Positions 17,323 to 26,366 of a DNA stretch of 32,876 bases are shown here, piece after piece; positions within the stretch are counted from its first letter, which is position 1, and each line of letters begins with the position of its first letter. The DNA is taken from NCBI GenBank assembly GCA_021844645.1, contig JAKBTA010000007.1, forward strand, positions 1-32,876, in the 5' to 3' direction. The translations under genes were made by a program, and so were the position numbers. The stretch is from Nitrospirota bacterium. Its GTDB lineage: Bacteria > Nitrospirota_A > Leptospirillia > Leptospirillales > Leptospirillaceae. The notes below the pieces were generated by a model. The model had not been told where the DNA came from. It made no database searches and saw only the letters and a program-made list of their open reading frames with translations.

Positions 17323-19178
17323 TTTTTTCCTGCCCTTTTCCGGTCGTTTTCAGAAAGAAGCTTCTTGCGGATCCGAAGATTTTCAGGTGTAACCTCCAGG
17401 ATCTCATCCTCTTCCAGAAACTCGAGTGTCTGCTCAAGACTCATAAGGCGCGGGGGGGTCAAAACGATTGCTTCCTCCGCATTTGAAGAGCGAATATTGT
17501 TGAGATGTTTCTTCTTGCATGGGTTCACAGCAAGATCCGTAGGACGGGAATGGGCACCGATAACCATTCCTTCGTAAACCTTGACGCCAGGGTTGACGAA
17601 GAGAACTCCCCTTTCCTGCACGTTAACCATGGCATAGGCAACAGTTTCACCTTGTTCCATGGAAATCAGAGCTCCGTTAACCCGGCCGGGAATGTCACCC
17701 TTAAAGTCCCCGTAGCCGTGGAATGTATGCGTCAAAAGTCCGGTTCCTCTCGTATCGGAGAGAAATTCGCTCCTGTATCCAAGAAGACCTCTGGCAGGAA
17801 TCAGGAATTCGAGACGGACATGACCACCTCTCTGGGGAGCCATATTGAGCATCTCCCCTTTCCGGGGCCCAAGTTTTTCCATAACGGTTCCAACATACTC
17901 TTCAGCGACATCGATGACCAGATACTCGTAAGGCTCCTGTTTTGATGAGCCCTCACCCTTGAAAAGGACCTTCGGCCTGGAGACCTGAAACTCATACCCT
18001 TCGCGTCTCATTGTCTCGATCAGGATCCCGAGGTGAAGCTCACCACGACCGGAAACCTTGAATGAGTCAGGGCTGTCGGTCTCTTCCACCCGGAGTGCCA
18101 CGTTGGAACGGATCTCCTTGAAGAGACGGTCCCTGAGATTTCTTGACGTCACAAACTTCCCTTCCTGGCCTGCAAGAGGAGAGTTGTTAACCAGAAATTC
18201 CATAGAGATAGTGGGCTCGCCAATTTCAATAGGGGGCAGTTCGCCGACTGTCGTCAGATCGGAGAGGATATCTCCGATCCTGAGATCCGGGAAGGCTGCA
18301 ACCAGAATAATATCCCCTGCTCTTGCGGAGGGAACCTCAACTTTTTTCAAGCCTTCAAAGGACATGATTTTCTTGACCTTGCCGCGCTCGATGATTTCCC
18401 CGTTCACAACGCGACCGATCGTTTCGGCATTCGAGACTTTTCCGCGAATGACTCGACCGAGGGCACACTGGCCAATATAAGAATCGTACTCAAGGCTGGT
18501 CACCTGCATCAGAAATGGTCCGTTGACATCAACCGCCGGAGGGGGAGTAAAGTTGATAATTGTTTCAAAGAGGGGGATCAGGTTATCGGATGGAACCGAA
18601 AGATCCATTGTTGCATACCCTTTTTTTGCAGACGCATACACAACCGGAAAGTCCATCTGCTCATCTGTTGCACCAAGCTCGACAAAAAGGCTGAAGACAT
18701 CGTTCAATGCCTCCACAGGCCTCGCATCCGGACGATCGATCTTGTTCAGAACAACGATTGGCTTCAACCCCATTGAAAGAGCCTTGTTCAGAACGAACCT
18801 TGTCTGTGGCATTGGGCCATCATAGGCGTCAACGACAAGAAGAACGCCATCAACCATCGTCATGGTCCGTTCGACTTCTCCGGAAAAGTCCGCATGGCCG
18901 GGAGTATCGACAATGTTAATCTTGTAATCACCGTAGTGGACCGAAGTGTTTTTCGCAAGAATAGTGATTCCCCGCTCCTTTTCAAGAGCATTGGAATCCA
19001 TGACGCGTTCTTCGACAACTTCATTCTCGCGAAAAACGTGGCCTTGCTGGAGAAGCTTGTCCACAAGCGTTGTCTTTCCATGATCAACATGGGCAATAAT
19101 CGCGATATTCCTTGAATGAAGAAGATTTTCTGGAGATGCAGACGGTACCGATGACGGAACAGATGATGGGGTTTCCAT
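17319..19178 (-). CDS. typA: ribosome-associated translational GTPase TypA/BipA
   Basis: 619 residues, the normal family length. GTPase motifs are [10 protein letters not shown] (29-38), [14 protein letters not shown], and NKIDRPDAR. They are followed by a beta-barrel domain, EF-G-like domains III and V, and the BipA-specific C-terminal domain ([26 protein letters not shown]). BipA binds the 70S ribosome and supports ribosome assembly and stress or low-temperature growth. The first 20 residues (Ser/Pro-rich) are an addition to the usual start at the [14 protein letters not shown] strand. The ATG at 19178 follows a GAGG 12 bases upstream, and the promoter at 19234-19263 is strong. It leads a three-gene operon. 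Confidence 0.96.
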   Translation of the reverse strand: METPSSVPSSVPSASPENLLHSRNIAIIAHVDHGKTTLVDKLLQQGHVFRENEVVEERVMDSNALEKERGITILAKNTSVHYGDYKINIVDTPGHADFSGEVERTMTMVDGVLLVVDAYDGPMPQTRFVLNKALSMGLKPIVVLNKIDRPDARPVEALNDVFSLFVELGATDEQMDFPVVYASAKKGYATMDLSVPSDNLIPLFETIINFTPPPAVDVNGPFLMQVTSLEYDSYIGQCALGRVIRGKVSNAETIGRVVNGEIIERGKVKKIMSFEGLKKVEVPSARAGDIILVAAFPDLRIGDILSDLTTVGELPPIEIGEPTISMEFLVNNSPLAGQEGKFVTSRNLRDRLFKEIRSNVALRVEETDSPDSFKVSGRGELHLGILIETMRREGYEFQVSRPKVLFKGEGSSKQEPYEYLVIDVAEEYVGTVMEKLGPRKGEMLNMAPQRGGHVRLEFLIPARGLLGYRSEFLSDTRGTGLLTHTFHGYGDFKGDIPGRVNGALISMEQGETVAYAMVNVQERGVLFVNPGVKVYEGMVIGAHSRPTDLAVNPCKKKHLNNIRSSNAEEAIVLTPPRLMSLEQTLEFLEEDEILEVTPENLRIRKKLLSENDRKRAGKK

Positions 19179-19233
19179 AATGGAGAAGATCCTCGCAATT
19201 TTTTAAGCCGGTTTTATTATTTCAAATCGCTTC

Positions 19234-19263
19234 ATTGTAGACGGAAAAGAAGATCGAAGTCAA
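19234..19263 (-). promoter_or_regulatory. sigma70-type promoter of the typA operon
   Basis: On the minus strand TTGACT (-35, 19263-19258) and TACAAT (-10, 19239-19234) are 18 bases apart, each matching consensus at five of six positions. Transcription would start near 19227, giving a leader of about 50 bases before typA. This is the best promoter match in the window, and its position explains why typA is not simply read through from rlmI. Confidence 0.7.
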
Positions 19264-19327
19264 CGTCTTTTCAATCAACTATTTACAAAACAATATTTTT
19301 TAATGAAAAAGATTGATTCTTGATTTT

Positions 19328-20539
19328 CTATGAAAGAACAAAGGCCAGGCACTTCAAATATTCGAGCTCACCCATGGCCGGAACAATCGGATGGTCCGGA
19401 CCGGATCCTCCCTTGTACACAAGCTTGCCCGAGCGTCTTTTTTTCTTCAGGAGACTTCGGAGAATCCCCAAAAGTTCATCGCTCTCCAAAAGCGCCGAAC
19501 AGGAACATGTCACAAGAAGTCCCCCCGGACGAACAAGGTCAATGGCAAGCTGATTCGCAGCATAATAGCCCCTGACCCCTTCCTCCTTTTTCTTCCGGCT
19601 TTTGATAAAAGCAGGAGGATCCATGACAACGGCATCGAATTTTTTGCCTGCCCGGTTCTCCTCTTCCGCCCACTCAAAAAAATCCCGCTTGATCGCTGCA
19701 CTCATCACACCAGGAAAAACAGAGAGATTTTCCTGATAACACTCAAGTGCCGAAGAAGACGTATCAACTCCGGTCACCCCCCGTGCCCCGTTTCTTGCGG
19801 CGGCCATCGACCAGGAGCCCACATGACAAAAAGCATCGAGAACATCATTGTTCGCAAAAAAATGCGACAGGGATTCGATATTTCTTCGCTGATCAAGGAA
19901 AAGACCTGTTTTCTGTCCGTCCCGGAAGGGAAAATGGACAACTGACCCGCTCATTTGTACAGACAGTGTCCTGGGGACATCGCCCTCGATCAGGTCATCT
20001 CCGACGGGAAGTCCCTCGATGGACCTCGCATGCACAGACCGGTCAATCCTGATACCACGGGGAGAAAATCGGGTCCGAAGCAAGAGGAGAATCTCCGGAA
20101 GGTAAGCCTCCATGGCAAGAGTGGTCGCCTGAACGACAAGAAAATCATCGTACCGATCCACAACCAGCCCCGGAAGAAAATCTCCCTCCGAATGAACCAC
20201 CCGATAAAGCGTTCCCGGGCAAACCTGCTTCCGGAGAGCAATCGCCCGGTCAAGAATCTCTTCAAGATAGGACGAAAACCCTTTCCAAGGCTGGTAGAAA
20301 GGATCAAGAAGGCGAGCCGCAATCAATGTCTGGGGGTTATAGAGAGCACGCCCCAGAAACCTTCCCTGATGTGACTCAACCGATACAAAGAGGGGAGCGT
20401 CAGGAGAGTGTTTCTCCAGAGTGGCGACCTCATTTGAGAAGACCCACAAATGTCCGGACAGAAGTCTTCTTTCTTCGCCCTTTTTGAGGATCAGTCGTCC
20501 TTCAGTCTCTTCCCGACTCTTTTCAACCATCGCTACCAT
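19328..20539 (-). CDS. class I SAM-dependent rRNA methyltransferase, RlmI-like (23S rRNA m5C)
   Basis: 403 residues. The N-terminal PUA domain (LKKGEERRLLSGHLWVFSNEV) is followed by a Rossmann methyltransferase domain with DAFCHVGSWSMAAARNGA (SAM loop), VTGVDTSSSALE, the DPPAFIKSRKKKEEGVRGY signature, and CSCSALL carrying a conserved Cys. RlmI of E. coli methylates C1962 of 23S rRNA. The family match is clear, but the exact target base is inferred. Of two ATGs nine bases apart, the first (20539) has GAGGAG ten bases upstream and is preferred. No terminator is visible between its stop and the typA promoter. Confidence 0.9.
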   Translation of the reverse strand: MVAMVEKSREETEGRLILKKGEERRLLSGHLWVFSNEVATLEKHSPDAPLFVSVESHQGRFLGRALYNPQTLIAARLLDPFYQPWKGFSSYLEEILDRAIALRKQVCPGTLYRVVHSEGDFLPGLVVDRYDDFLVVQATTLAMEAYLPEILLLLRTRFSPRGIRIDRSVHARSIEGLPVGDDLIEGDVPRTLSVQMSGSVVHFPFRDGQKTGLFLDQRRNIESLSHFFANNDVLDAFCHVGSWSMAAARNGARGVTGVDTSSSALECYQENLSVFPGVMSAAIKRDFFEWAEEENRAGKKFDAVVMDPPAFIKSRKKKEEGVRGYYAANQLAIDLVRPGGLLVTCSCSALLESDELLGILRSLLKKKRRSGKLVYKGGSGPDHPIVPAMGELEYLKCLAFVLS

Positions 20540-20567
20540 AATGATAATGCTCCTCAGATTAAAGATT

Positions 20568-20585
20568 GACCGGAACGACCGGAAA
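20568..20585. repeat. 9-bp tandem direct repeat upstream of rlmI
   Basis: GACCGGAAC is followed immediately by GACCGGAAA (8 of 9 identical). It lies about 30 bases upstream of the rlmI start in the divergent gap 20540-20768, and could be a pair of half-sites or chance. Confidence 0.4.
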
Positions 20586-20595
20586 AATGAAAAAT

Positions 20596-20615
20596 GGCAT
20601 TGTACAAGGCATTGT
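20596..20615. repeat. 8-bp direct repeat with 12-base period
   Basis: GGCATTGT, ACAA, GGCATTGT: two exact copies spaced by four bases in the same divergent gap. A spacing near one helical turn is compatible with tandem protein-binding half-sites. No function can be assigned from sequence. Confidence 0.45.
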
Positions 20616-20768
20616 TGCTTTTAACAAAATATAGGTCCCCCCCTCAGGCACCCCGGCCATCAGATCAAGACTCCCTCTTCCACTTGAACGCAATCTCGGG
20701 TATTGTCCAATAGTATTGTGAAAATAAACAGACTCATTATTTGAAACGTCAAATCGAAAAAGGAATCC

Positions 20769-21362
20769 ATGAGAACCCCTCTCCGCCTGATTTCAGCCAT
20801 ACCTGCGCTTGCTGCCATTGCACTCTTTCTAGTCTTTCCCAAACAATCCTCGGCATTTGATCTTCAGCTCATGGGTGACATGACCGCCGCGGTCAAAAGC
20901 CCTCTCGACAACCAGACGGCCATTGCCGGAGGTGGAACAGTACGGCTTGCGTGGGAATATGCACCCGACTGGAACATAACGTTGACCGGAAGTGCATACT
21001 TTTTTCCGACATCAACTCCGGGGGGAGTCAATCCCATGACCTACCAGCCAACAACCGGGGGAATGGTCTCAATCATTCCCGTCACAGTTGGAGTCCAACA
21101 TGTTTTTGCACGGTTTGACAGGAAAAAGTACGACTTTTACGGCGTGCTCGATGGTGGAGGCGCACTGGAATACAATTTTGGAGTTGGCCACTCGGCTCCC
21201 GAACCTTTTGTGGATGGTGGGATAGGCTTTGGGACAAAAGAGTATTTCATCGAAGAACGGGCGGAATCCATGCTGAATGCTTTTGGACCAGTCCCGAACA
21301 CACCCTCAGGACCACTGCTCCTTTTTACGACATCGATAGGTGTCCACTTTTTTCAGTTTTAA
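20769..21362 (+). CDS. small outer-membrane beta-barrel-like protein
   Basis: 197 residues, function unknown. There is a clear signal peptide (MRTPLRL start, Ala/Leu-rich core, likely cleavage after SSA at residue 29). The mature chain of about 168 residues alternates polar and apolar residues in strands (TVRLAWEYAPDWNITLTGSAYFF, SIIPVTVGVQHVFARFD, YDFYGVLDGGGALEYNFGVG). It finishes in HFFQF, the terminal aromatic typical of outer-membrane barrels recognised by BamA. The length fits an eight-strand barrel of the OmpA/OmpW size class. AAGGA lies six to seven bases before the ATG. Its last 38 bases overlap the 3' end of recO on the opposite strand. Confidence 0.75.
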   Translation: MRTPLRLISAIPALAAIALFLVFPKQSSAFDLQLMGDMTAAVKSPLDNQTAIAGGGTVRLAWEYAPDWNITLTGSAYFFPTSTPGGVNPMTYQPTTGGMVSIIPVTVGVQHVFARFDRKKYDFYGVLDGGGALEYNFGVGHSAPEPFVDGGIGFGTKEYFIEERAESMLNAFGPVPNTPSGPLLLFTTSIGVHFFQF

Positions 21363-22131
21363 CAGGAAAAGCTGTTTTTTCCAAAAACGGGAGGGCTCCG
21401 GAAAAGGTCCAGTGATGCACATGCCAGGAAATAATTTGGTCGATCAGGTCCAGGATCTGGCCTTCCTGATGTCCGGAAAGAATAACCCGCTCCGACTTAC
21501 GGAGATCCTCACCGGAAAACTGTTCCAGTATTCTTAATGAATCTGCCTGACAAACAGGTTCACGACTCTTCTCCCCGTCCATCCGGCTGCAGTCGCGACA
21601 TCTTACTCTTCCATTTTCCGGATCAAAGCGTACTTTCCCGATCAGAATATCCAGACCGCACCCCTGGCAGACAGGCGCCAATGGACCAAACCCCATAATC
21701 CTGAGCATTCTTGCTGAAAATCGAATCCAGAGGAGTGCGTAGCTTGAGCGCTCGGTCTCCAGAAGACACAGGTAGCGCAGAAAGAGCTCAAAAAGTGCTG
21801 GCTCCTGAACATGATGTGGGAGAAGAGCAAGAACCGCCCTTACCGGAAGCCCCGCCCAGACAAGCTTGTCATAGTCGTTTCTGATCCCGGGAAACGGATC
21901 AATCACATGAGCTTTATGAAGGCGAAAGAGGCTGTCGGGAGTATGATGGCGCCCTAGCAAGGAAGAAAAGGTAAGAGGAGACAATGCGGCTCCAAACCGG
22001 TTGCCGGCAGCATTCGCCCCTCGCGCAAACCCTGTGAGGAGGCCTTCTTCCAGAGAGAAAAAGGTCACAACCCTGTCATCGTCACCATAGCGGACAGAGC
22101 GGAGGATCAGAGCAAATCGTTCAAATGCCAA
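21325..22131 (-). CDS. recO: DNA repair protein RecO
   Basis: 268 residues. The N-terminal OB-fold shows FALILRSVRYGDDDRVVTFFSLEEGLLTGFARGA in family-typical order. A helical middle and a zinc knuckle with CQGC and CRDC pairs follow. RecO anneals SSB-coated DNA and, with RecR, loads RecA at gaps. The start codon is TTG at 22131: GGAGG sits six bases upstream, no ATG or GTG fits better, and the N-terminus then matches the family. The C-terminal region (after SWHVHH) is shared with the 3' end of the opposite-strand barrel gene. It lies 42 bases after era and is probably co-transcribed with it. Confidence 0.92.
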   Translation of the reverse strand: MAFERFALILRSVRYGDDDRVVTFFSLEEGLLTGFARGANAAGNRFGAALSPLTFSSLLGRHHTPDSLFRLHKAHVIDPFPGIRNDYDKLVWAGLPVRAVLALLPHHVQEPALFELFLRYLCLLETERSSYALLWIRFSARMLRIMGFGPLAPVCQGCGLDILIGKVRFDPENGRVRCRDCSRMDGEKSREPVCQADSLRILEQFSGEDLRKSERVILSGHQEGQILDLIDQIISWHVHHWTFSGALPFLEKTAFPVKTEKSGHLSMS

Positions 22132-22173
22132 ACCGCCCCTCCATCCTCCCCGAAACGCAGAAAAGCAACAGCA

Positions 22174-23139
22174 CTATTCCCCGATATATCCAAGCTCTCG
22201 TAAAATTCTGGGGTTATCTCGCCATGCCGGCTCGACCTTGACGAGCATCCTCAGGAAAACCTTTCCTCCGACAAGCCGTTCAATCTCAAGGCGGGCTTTT
22301 TCACTGACATCCCTTATTCGCTCACCACCACTGCCGATCATAATGGCTTTCTGCGAGTCCCGCTCCACGATAATAACGCCACGAATGGTCGTGATTCCTT
22401 TCGGCCCCTCCGGTTCAAGATATTCCTCGATCATCACGGCGCTTTGATGAGGAACCTCCTCCCTGAGACTCCAGAAAATCTTTTCCTGGATCAGCTCCCG
22501 TACAAGCTGCCGGACAGTCTGGTTCGTGTAGAGCTCAGGATCAAAAAGGTTCTCCCCTTCAGGAAGATGACGAAAGACAACATCAAGGAAGCGGTCAAGA
22601 TTCTTGTTCTTGGCACCGGACACCGGGATAATCTCGCCCGGGAGCCCCCATGACTCAATCTCAAGAAGCCGCGGAATCATCCCTTGCCCACCGGTCTTGT
22701 CCATCTTTGTTGCCGCAATCAAGAGTGGTCGTCCGTCAAGGATCGGAAGCAGAAGATTCCTCATCCGGTCAACATCGTCACGCGAGGGCATCGGATCGAG
22801 GCTGATCACCCACACAATGACATGTGCCCCGAGAAGAGCCTCCCTGGACATGTCCACCATGAGGTGGTTAAACGCATGGGAAAGCCGATGAATACCGGGG
22901 GTATCGAGAAAAACAATCTGCCCTCGTGGCTCCGTAAGGATCCCCCGAATAAGGGTACGGGTTGTCTGGGGAATAGGAGAGATCGCAGACACCTTCTCCC
23001 CGACAAGTGCGTTGACAAGTGTCGACTTCCCGGCATTCGGCAAGCCAACCATTGCAACCAGACCACATTTATAGGGCTCGGGAGCGCTCTCGCCCGAACC
23101 AAGATCATCAATATCGATTTCTCTCACCCTGACCTCCAT
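22174..23139 (-). CDS. era: ribosome-assembly GTPase Era
   Basis: About 321 residues from the ATG at 23139. GTPase motifs are GLPNAGKSTLVNAL, the switch TTRTLIRGI, DTPGIHR, and TKMDKTGG. The C-terminal KH domain includes IVERDSQKAIMIGSGGERIRDV and the usual KVFLRMLVKVEPAWRDN end. Era binds the 3' end of 16S rRNA and checks 30S assembly. The start is uncertain. The frame opens at 23217, the ATG at 23139 has no ribosome binding site, and a GTG at 23127 has GGAGG five bases upstream and may be the true start. All choices leave 16-46 extra residues before the usual first strand (CGLVAMVG). Confidence 0.93.
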   Translation of the reverse strand: MEVRVREIDIDDLGSGESAPEPYKCGLVAMVGLPNAGKSTLVNALVGEKVSAISPIPQTTRTLIRGILTEPRGQIVFLDTPGIHRLSHAFNHLMVDMSREALLGAHVIVWVISLDPMPSRDDVDRMRNLLLPILDGRPLLIAATKMDKTGGQGMIPRLLEIESWGLPGEIIPVSGAKNKNLDRFLDVVFRHLPEGENLFDPELYTNQTVRQLVRELIQEKIFWSLREEVPHQSAVMIEEYLEPEGPKGITTIRGVIIVERDSQKAIMIGSGGERIRDVSEKARLEIERLVGGKVFLRMLVKVEPAWRDNPRILRELGYIGE

Positions 23140-23325
23140 CAACAGTTGATCATGGCTTGTCTCTCCTGTGGACCGTCCAGAGGGGACAAACCATACGTAT
23201 CCCTGGCATTCTATCATGCATCAGGAGTTCTTGCGAATGCATAATGCATCGGGCCACCGGAGATTGTATCTCCCCGTCCTGATTTCCGGACGAACCAGAA
23301 AAATATTGATGTCCAATAAAAATAC

Positions 23326-23354
23326 TTGCCCTTCAAGCGCCGGAATGATAAAAA
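23326..23354 (+). promoter_or_regulatory. candidate promoter for manC
   Basis: TTGCCC (23326-23331) and TAAAAA (23349-23354) with 17-base spacing precede an AAGGAG ribosome binding site (23385-23390) nine bases from the manC ATG. The rest of the era/manC gap holds a six-base-pair hairpin (GGAGAT-TGT-ATCTCC, 23259-23273) and two copies of ATGCAT. Confidence 0.35.
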
Positions 23355-23399
23355 TTCGGAAGTAACTTAACACGACAATCCAGCAAGGAGAATCGGAAT

Positions 23400-24872
23400 A
23401 TGTGGCATGGCATCATTATGGCAGGCGGTTCGGGAACACGATTCTGGCCCTTGAGCAGGGAACTCTACCCCAAACAGTTCCTCTCCCTGGTCGGAGAAAA
23501 AAGCCTTCTTCACGGTACGGTGAACCGGCTTCTTCCCCTTTTTCCTCAAGACCAGATCTGGATCATGGTCGGAACAAAACATGAATCAGAGACAAAGAGA
23601 ACTCTCTCAACTCTTCCCAAAGGATCTCCCGGCCAGACCGCGCCCCGGATATTTGTTGAGCCACAATCAAAAAATACACTGCCTCCGCTCGCACTCGCCT
23701 CTGCCTTTATCAAAAAGACGGATCCCGAAGGGGTGTTATGCGTCATGGCCAGCGATCACCTGATCTCTCCCGAAGAGAAGTTCCTCGCGCTTGTTAAACA
23801 GGCATGTCTGACCGTTGAACAAAATGACGTTCTCCTGACATTCGGAATTCCTCCCAAGCGTCCGGAGACCGGATTCGGATATATTGAGAAAGGATCCCCT
23901 GTCGACACCAGAAAGTTCGGACAGGCTCCATGCTTCAACGTCAACAAGTTTGTCGAAAAGCCATCCCGACCGGTTGCCGAGGAGTTTCTCAAGGATAAAA
24001 CACACCTCTGGAACAGCGGCATGTTCGTCTTCCGCGCATCGGTCTTTCTCAATGAAGTCCAAAAATACCAGCCCAGTCTTTATGCTCTGGTCGAAGAACT
24101 GTCCGCGGCCATCGGGACTCCTTCCGAAGAGCAGGCTATCAGGGATTTTTATGCCCAGGCACCCAATATCTCCGTCGACTATGGCATCATGGAGCATTCA
24201 AACGCCGTCTGGACCATGGCCAGCGAAATCGACTGGAAGGATGTTGGAAGCTTTAATGCCCTGGACGAGATCTCCGAACATGATTCCCAAGGAAATGTCC
24301 TTCGGGGCAATGTCATATCGATTGACAGCGAAAACTCCATCATTTTCGGAGACAAAAGGGTCATTGCCACGATTGGCATCAAAAACCTCGTCATTATCGA
24401 CACCGACGATGCCACACTCATCTCGACAAAAGACGATCTCCAGAAGGTACGAGAGGTCGTATCCGAACTCAAGGGAAAAAAGCGCATTGAGGCACTTGAG
24501 CACAGGACCACTCATCGCCCATGGGGCCACTACACCATTATCGATCAGGGACCTCACTACAAGATCAAGCGCGTCACAGTCAACCCGGATGCCAGACTTT
24601 CCCTCCAGATGCATCTTCACCGCTCCGAACACTGGGTCGTTACCTCGGGAACAGCCAGGGTAACGCTCGATGACCAGGAGGTTTACCTTCATGTGAACCA
24701 GAGCATAGACATTCCAAAAACGGCAAGGCACAGAATCTACAACCCCGGAAAGGTGCCGCTGGTCATCATTGAGGTCCAGAACGGAGAATATCTGGAAGAG
24801 GACGATATTATCCGTTTTCAGGATGACTATAACCGAATCAAATCAGCCAACCCCAAGGGAGAATCATGCTGA
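23400..24872 (+). CDS. manC: bifunctional mannose-1-phosphate guanylyltransferase / mannose-6-phosphate isomerase
   Basis: 490 residues, type II (ManC/AlgA) enzyme. The N-terminal nucleotidyltransferase has MAGGSGTRFWPLSRELYPKQFL-like signature residues and the FVEKP metal/sugar site (near 180). The C-terminal cupin isomerase starts at RPWGHYTIID and includes LSLQMHLHRSEHW with its metal His/Glu and GEYLEEDDI. It interconverts fructose-6-phosphate and mannose-6-phosphate and makes GDP-mannose from mannose-1-phosphate for surface polysaccharide. The gene overlaps manB by seven bases. Together the two genes complete the route from fructose-6-phosphate to GDP-mannose. Confidence 0.95.
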   Translation: MWHGIIMAGGSGTRFWPLSRELYPKQFLSLVGEKSLLHGTVNRLLPLFPQDQIWIMVGTKHESETKRTLSTLPKGSPGQTAPRIFVEPQSKNTLPPLALASAFIKKTDPEGVLCVMASDHLISPEEKFLALVKQACLTVEQNDVLLTFGIPPKRPETGFGYIEKGSPVDTRKFGQAPCFNVNKFVEKPSRPVAEEFLKDKTHLWNSGMFVFRASVFLNEVQKYQPSLYALVEELSAAIGTPSEEQAIRDFYAQAPNISVDYGIMEHSNAVWTMASEIDWKDVGSFNALDEISEHDSQGNVLRGNVISIDSENSIIFGDKRVIATIGIKNLVIIDTDDATLISTKDDLQKVREVVSELKGKKRIEALEHRTTHRPWGHYTIIDQGPHYKIKRVTVNPDARLSLQMHLHRSEHWVVTSGTARVTLDDQEVYLHVNQSIDIPKTARHRIYNPGKVPLVIIEVQNGEYLEEDDIIRFQDDYNRIKSANPKGESC

Positions 24873-26287
24873 AAAACATTCCCGCCCGGATCTTTCGTGA
24901 GTACGACATCAGGGGTGTGGCAGAGGCGGAGTTGACGGACGAAATCATTGATGCGATCGGGTCCGCCTATGGACAGATGATCCTTGATGCCGGCGGGAAG
25001 ACAATCTCCATCGGCCGGGATGTCAGGGTAAGCTCGGAGAGGATTCTCAAAAGCTTCTCAGAAGCCATCATGCGTCTGGGGATCAATATTCTCGATATTG
25101 GTGTCGTTCCGACCCCGCTTCTTTATTTCTCCCTTTTCAACCTTCCTGTTGATGGCGGTGTCATGATTACGGCCAGCCACAACCCGCCCCAGGACAACGG
25201 CCTGAAACTGGCCATAGGCCGGGAGACCATCCATGGACCCCGAATCATGGAAATCAGGCAGAGGATGGAGCAACAATCCACGCCTCCTTCAATTGGGCAA
25301 AAAGGAATGATCCGTCCGGCTCCGGTCCGAAGCAGCTATATCAGGGAGATTCGCGACAGGATTTCCCTGTTGCCCAAGTTCATGGGGCGCCCCATCCATG
25401 CCGTGATAGACTGCGGGAACGGAACAGGAGGACTTGTGGCAAGAGACCTCTACAATGCGATTGGTGCCAGGACCTCCTTTCTGTTTGAAAGGCCCGACGG
25501 AAAATTTCCCAACCATCACCCGGATCCGAGCGTTCCGGAGAACCTCGCAATGCTCATGGCCGAGGTGGTCAGACAAAAAGCTGACATCGGAATTGCTTTT
25601 GACGGTGACTCGGACCGCATCGGAGTCATCACCGAAAAAGGCGAGATTCTTTATGGAGACCAGTTGATGGTCCTGTTTTCGGAACAGGTCCTCAAGCGGA
25701 ACCCCGGAGCAATGATTATTTCCGAGGTCAAGGCCTCTAAAGTTCTCTACGATGAAATAGCCCGCATGGGCGGAGTACCGCTCATGTGGAAAGCCGGACA
25801 TTCGGTGATCAAGGCCAAAATGAAAGAAGAAGGAGCTCCACTTGCGGGCGAAATGAGTGGACACATCTTTTTCAAGGATGGATACTTTGGGTTTGACGAT
25901 GCCTTGTATGCCGGGGTTCGCATTCTCCAGTTCATGGTCGAACAGCAAAAGCCCCTAAGCGAACTTCTCGACAGGATTCCCAAAACATCAAACACTCCAG
26001 AACTCAGGATGGATTGTCCCGATTCACTGAAGTTCAGACTGGTTGAAACGCTGAAGAAACTTCTTCAGGGTTCTGGAGCGTCCATGATCGATATCGATGG
26101 TGTCAGGGTTGAATACCCTGATGGCTGGGGACTGGTCAGAGCCAGCAATACCCAGCCGGCGCTGGTGCTCAGATTTGAAGGACCGACCGACCAGAGAAGA
26201 GACGAGATTCGAAACACGATCGAGTCCCTGCTTCAAAAAGCAAAAGAGCTTCTGATGAAAGAGGATCCCTCCATCAACCCATTCTGA
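24866..26287 (+). CDS. manB: phosphomannomutase / phosphoglucomutase
   Basis: 473 residues, alpha-D-phosphohexomutase family (AlgC/ManB type). Visible are the catalytic serine loop TASHNPPQDNGLK, metal loop DGDSDRIGV, sugar-specificity loop GEMSGH, and phosphate-binding RASNTQPALVLRFEG. It converts mannose-6-phosphate to mannose-1-phosphate. GEMSGH is the form found in enzymes accepting both mannose and glucose phosphates, so dual activity is likely by family. The start lies inside the manC 3' end with GGGAGA as ribosome binding site. No terminator follows. A 79-base gap leads to the next gene. Confidence 0.94.
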   Translation: MLKNIPARIFREYDIRGVAEAELTDEIIDAIGSAYGQMILDAGGKTISIGRDVRVSSERILKSFSEAIMRLGINILDIGVVPTPLLYFSLFNLPVDGGVMITASHNPPQDNGLKLAIGRETIHGPRIMEIRQRMEQQSTPPSIGQKGMIRPAPVRSSYIREIRDRISLLPKFMGRPIHAVIDCGNGTGGLVARDLYNAIGARTSFLFERPDGKFPNHHPDPSVPENLAMLMAEVVRQKADIGIAFDGDSDRIGVITEKGEILYGDQLMVLFSEQVLKRNPGAMIISEVKASKVLYDEIARMGGVPLMWKAGHSVIKAKMKEEGAPLAGEMSGHIFFKDGYFGFDDALYAGVRILQFMVEQQKPLSELLDRIPKTSNTPELRMDCPDSLKFRLVETLKKLLQGSGASMIDIDGVRVEYPDGWGLVRASNTQPALVLRFEGPTDQRRDEIRNTIESLLQKAKELLMKEDPSINPF

Positions 26288-26328
26288 GCCTGGAAAGCGA
26301 TTCCGGACAGATACAAATGGAAAGGAGA

Positions 26329-26356
26329 GCCCTCCCCGAAACCAGGGGGAAGGGGC
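26329..26356 (+). promoter_or_regulatory. hairpin covering the ribosome binding site of the His/Met-rich gene
   Basis: GCCCTCCCC (26329-26337) can pair, with one bulge, with GGGGG-A-AGGGGC (26345-26356) around a seven-base loop. The 3' arm includes AAGGGG, the only Shine-Dalgarno-like stretch before the ATG at 26367. There is no T-run, so it is not a standard terminator. Confidence 0.3.
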
Positions 26357-26366
26357 AAAAGAAATC

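Noticed and set aside
19264..19327. Terminator after rlmI
   Set aside because: Only a weak AATCAA/TTGATT pairing with a very long loop in AT-rich sequence. No stable stem.
23140..23217. Longer start of Era at 23217
   Set aside because: It adds 26 residues with no SD and no family counterpart. The ATG at 23139 or the GTG at 23127 is better.
23235..23250. ATGCAT palindromes upstream of manC as an operator
   Set aside because: They are self-complementary hexamers that arise easily by chance, with no further symmetry.
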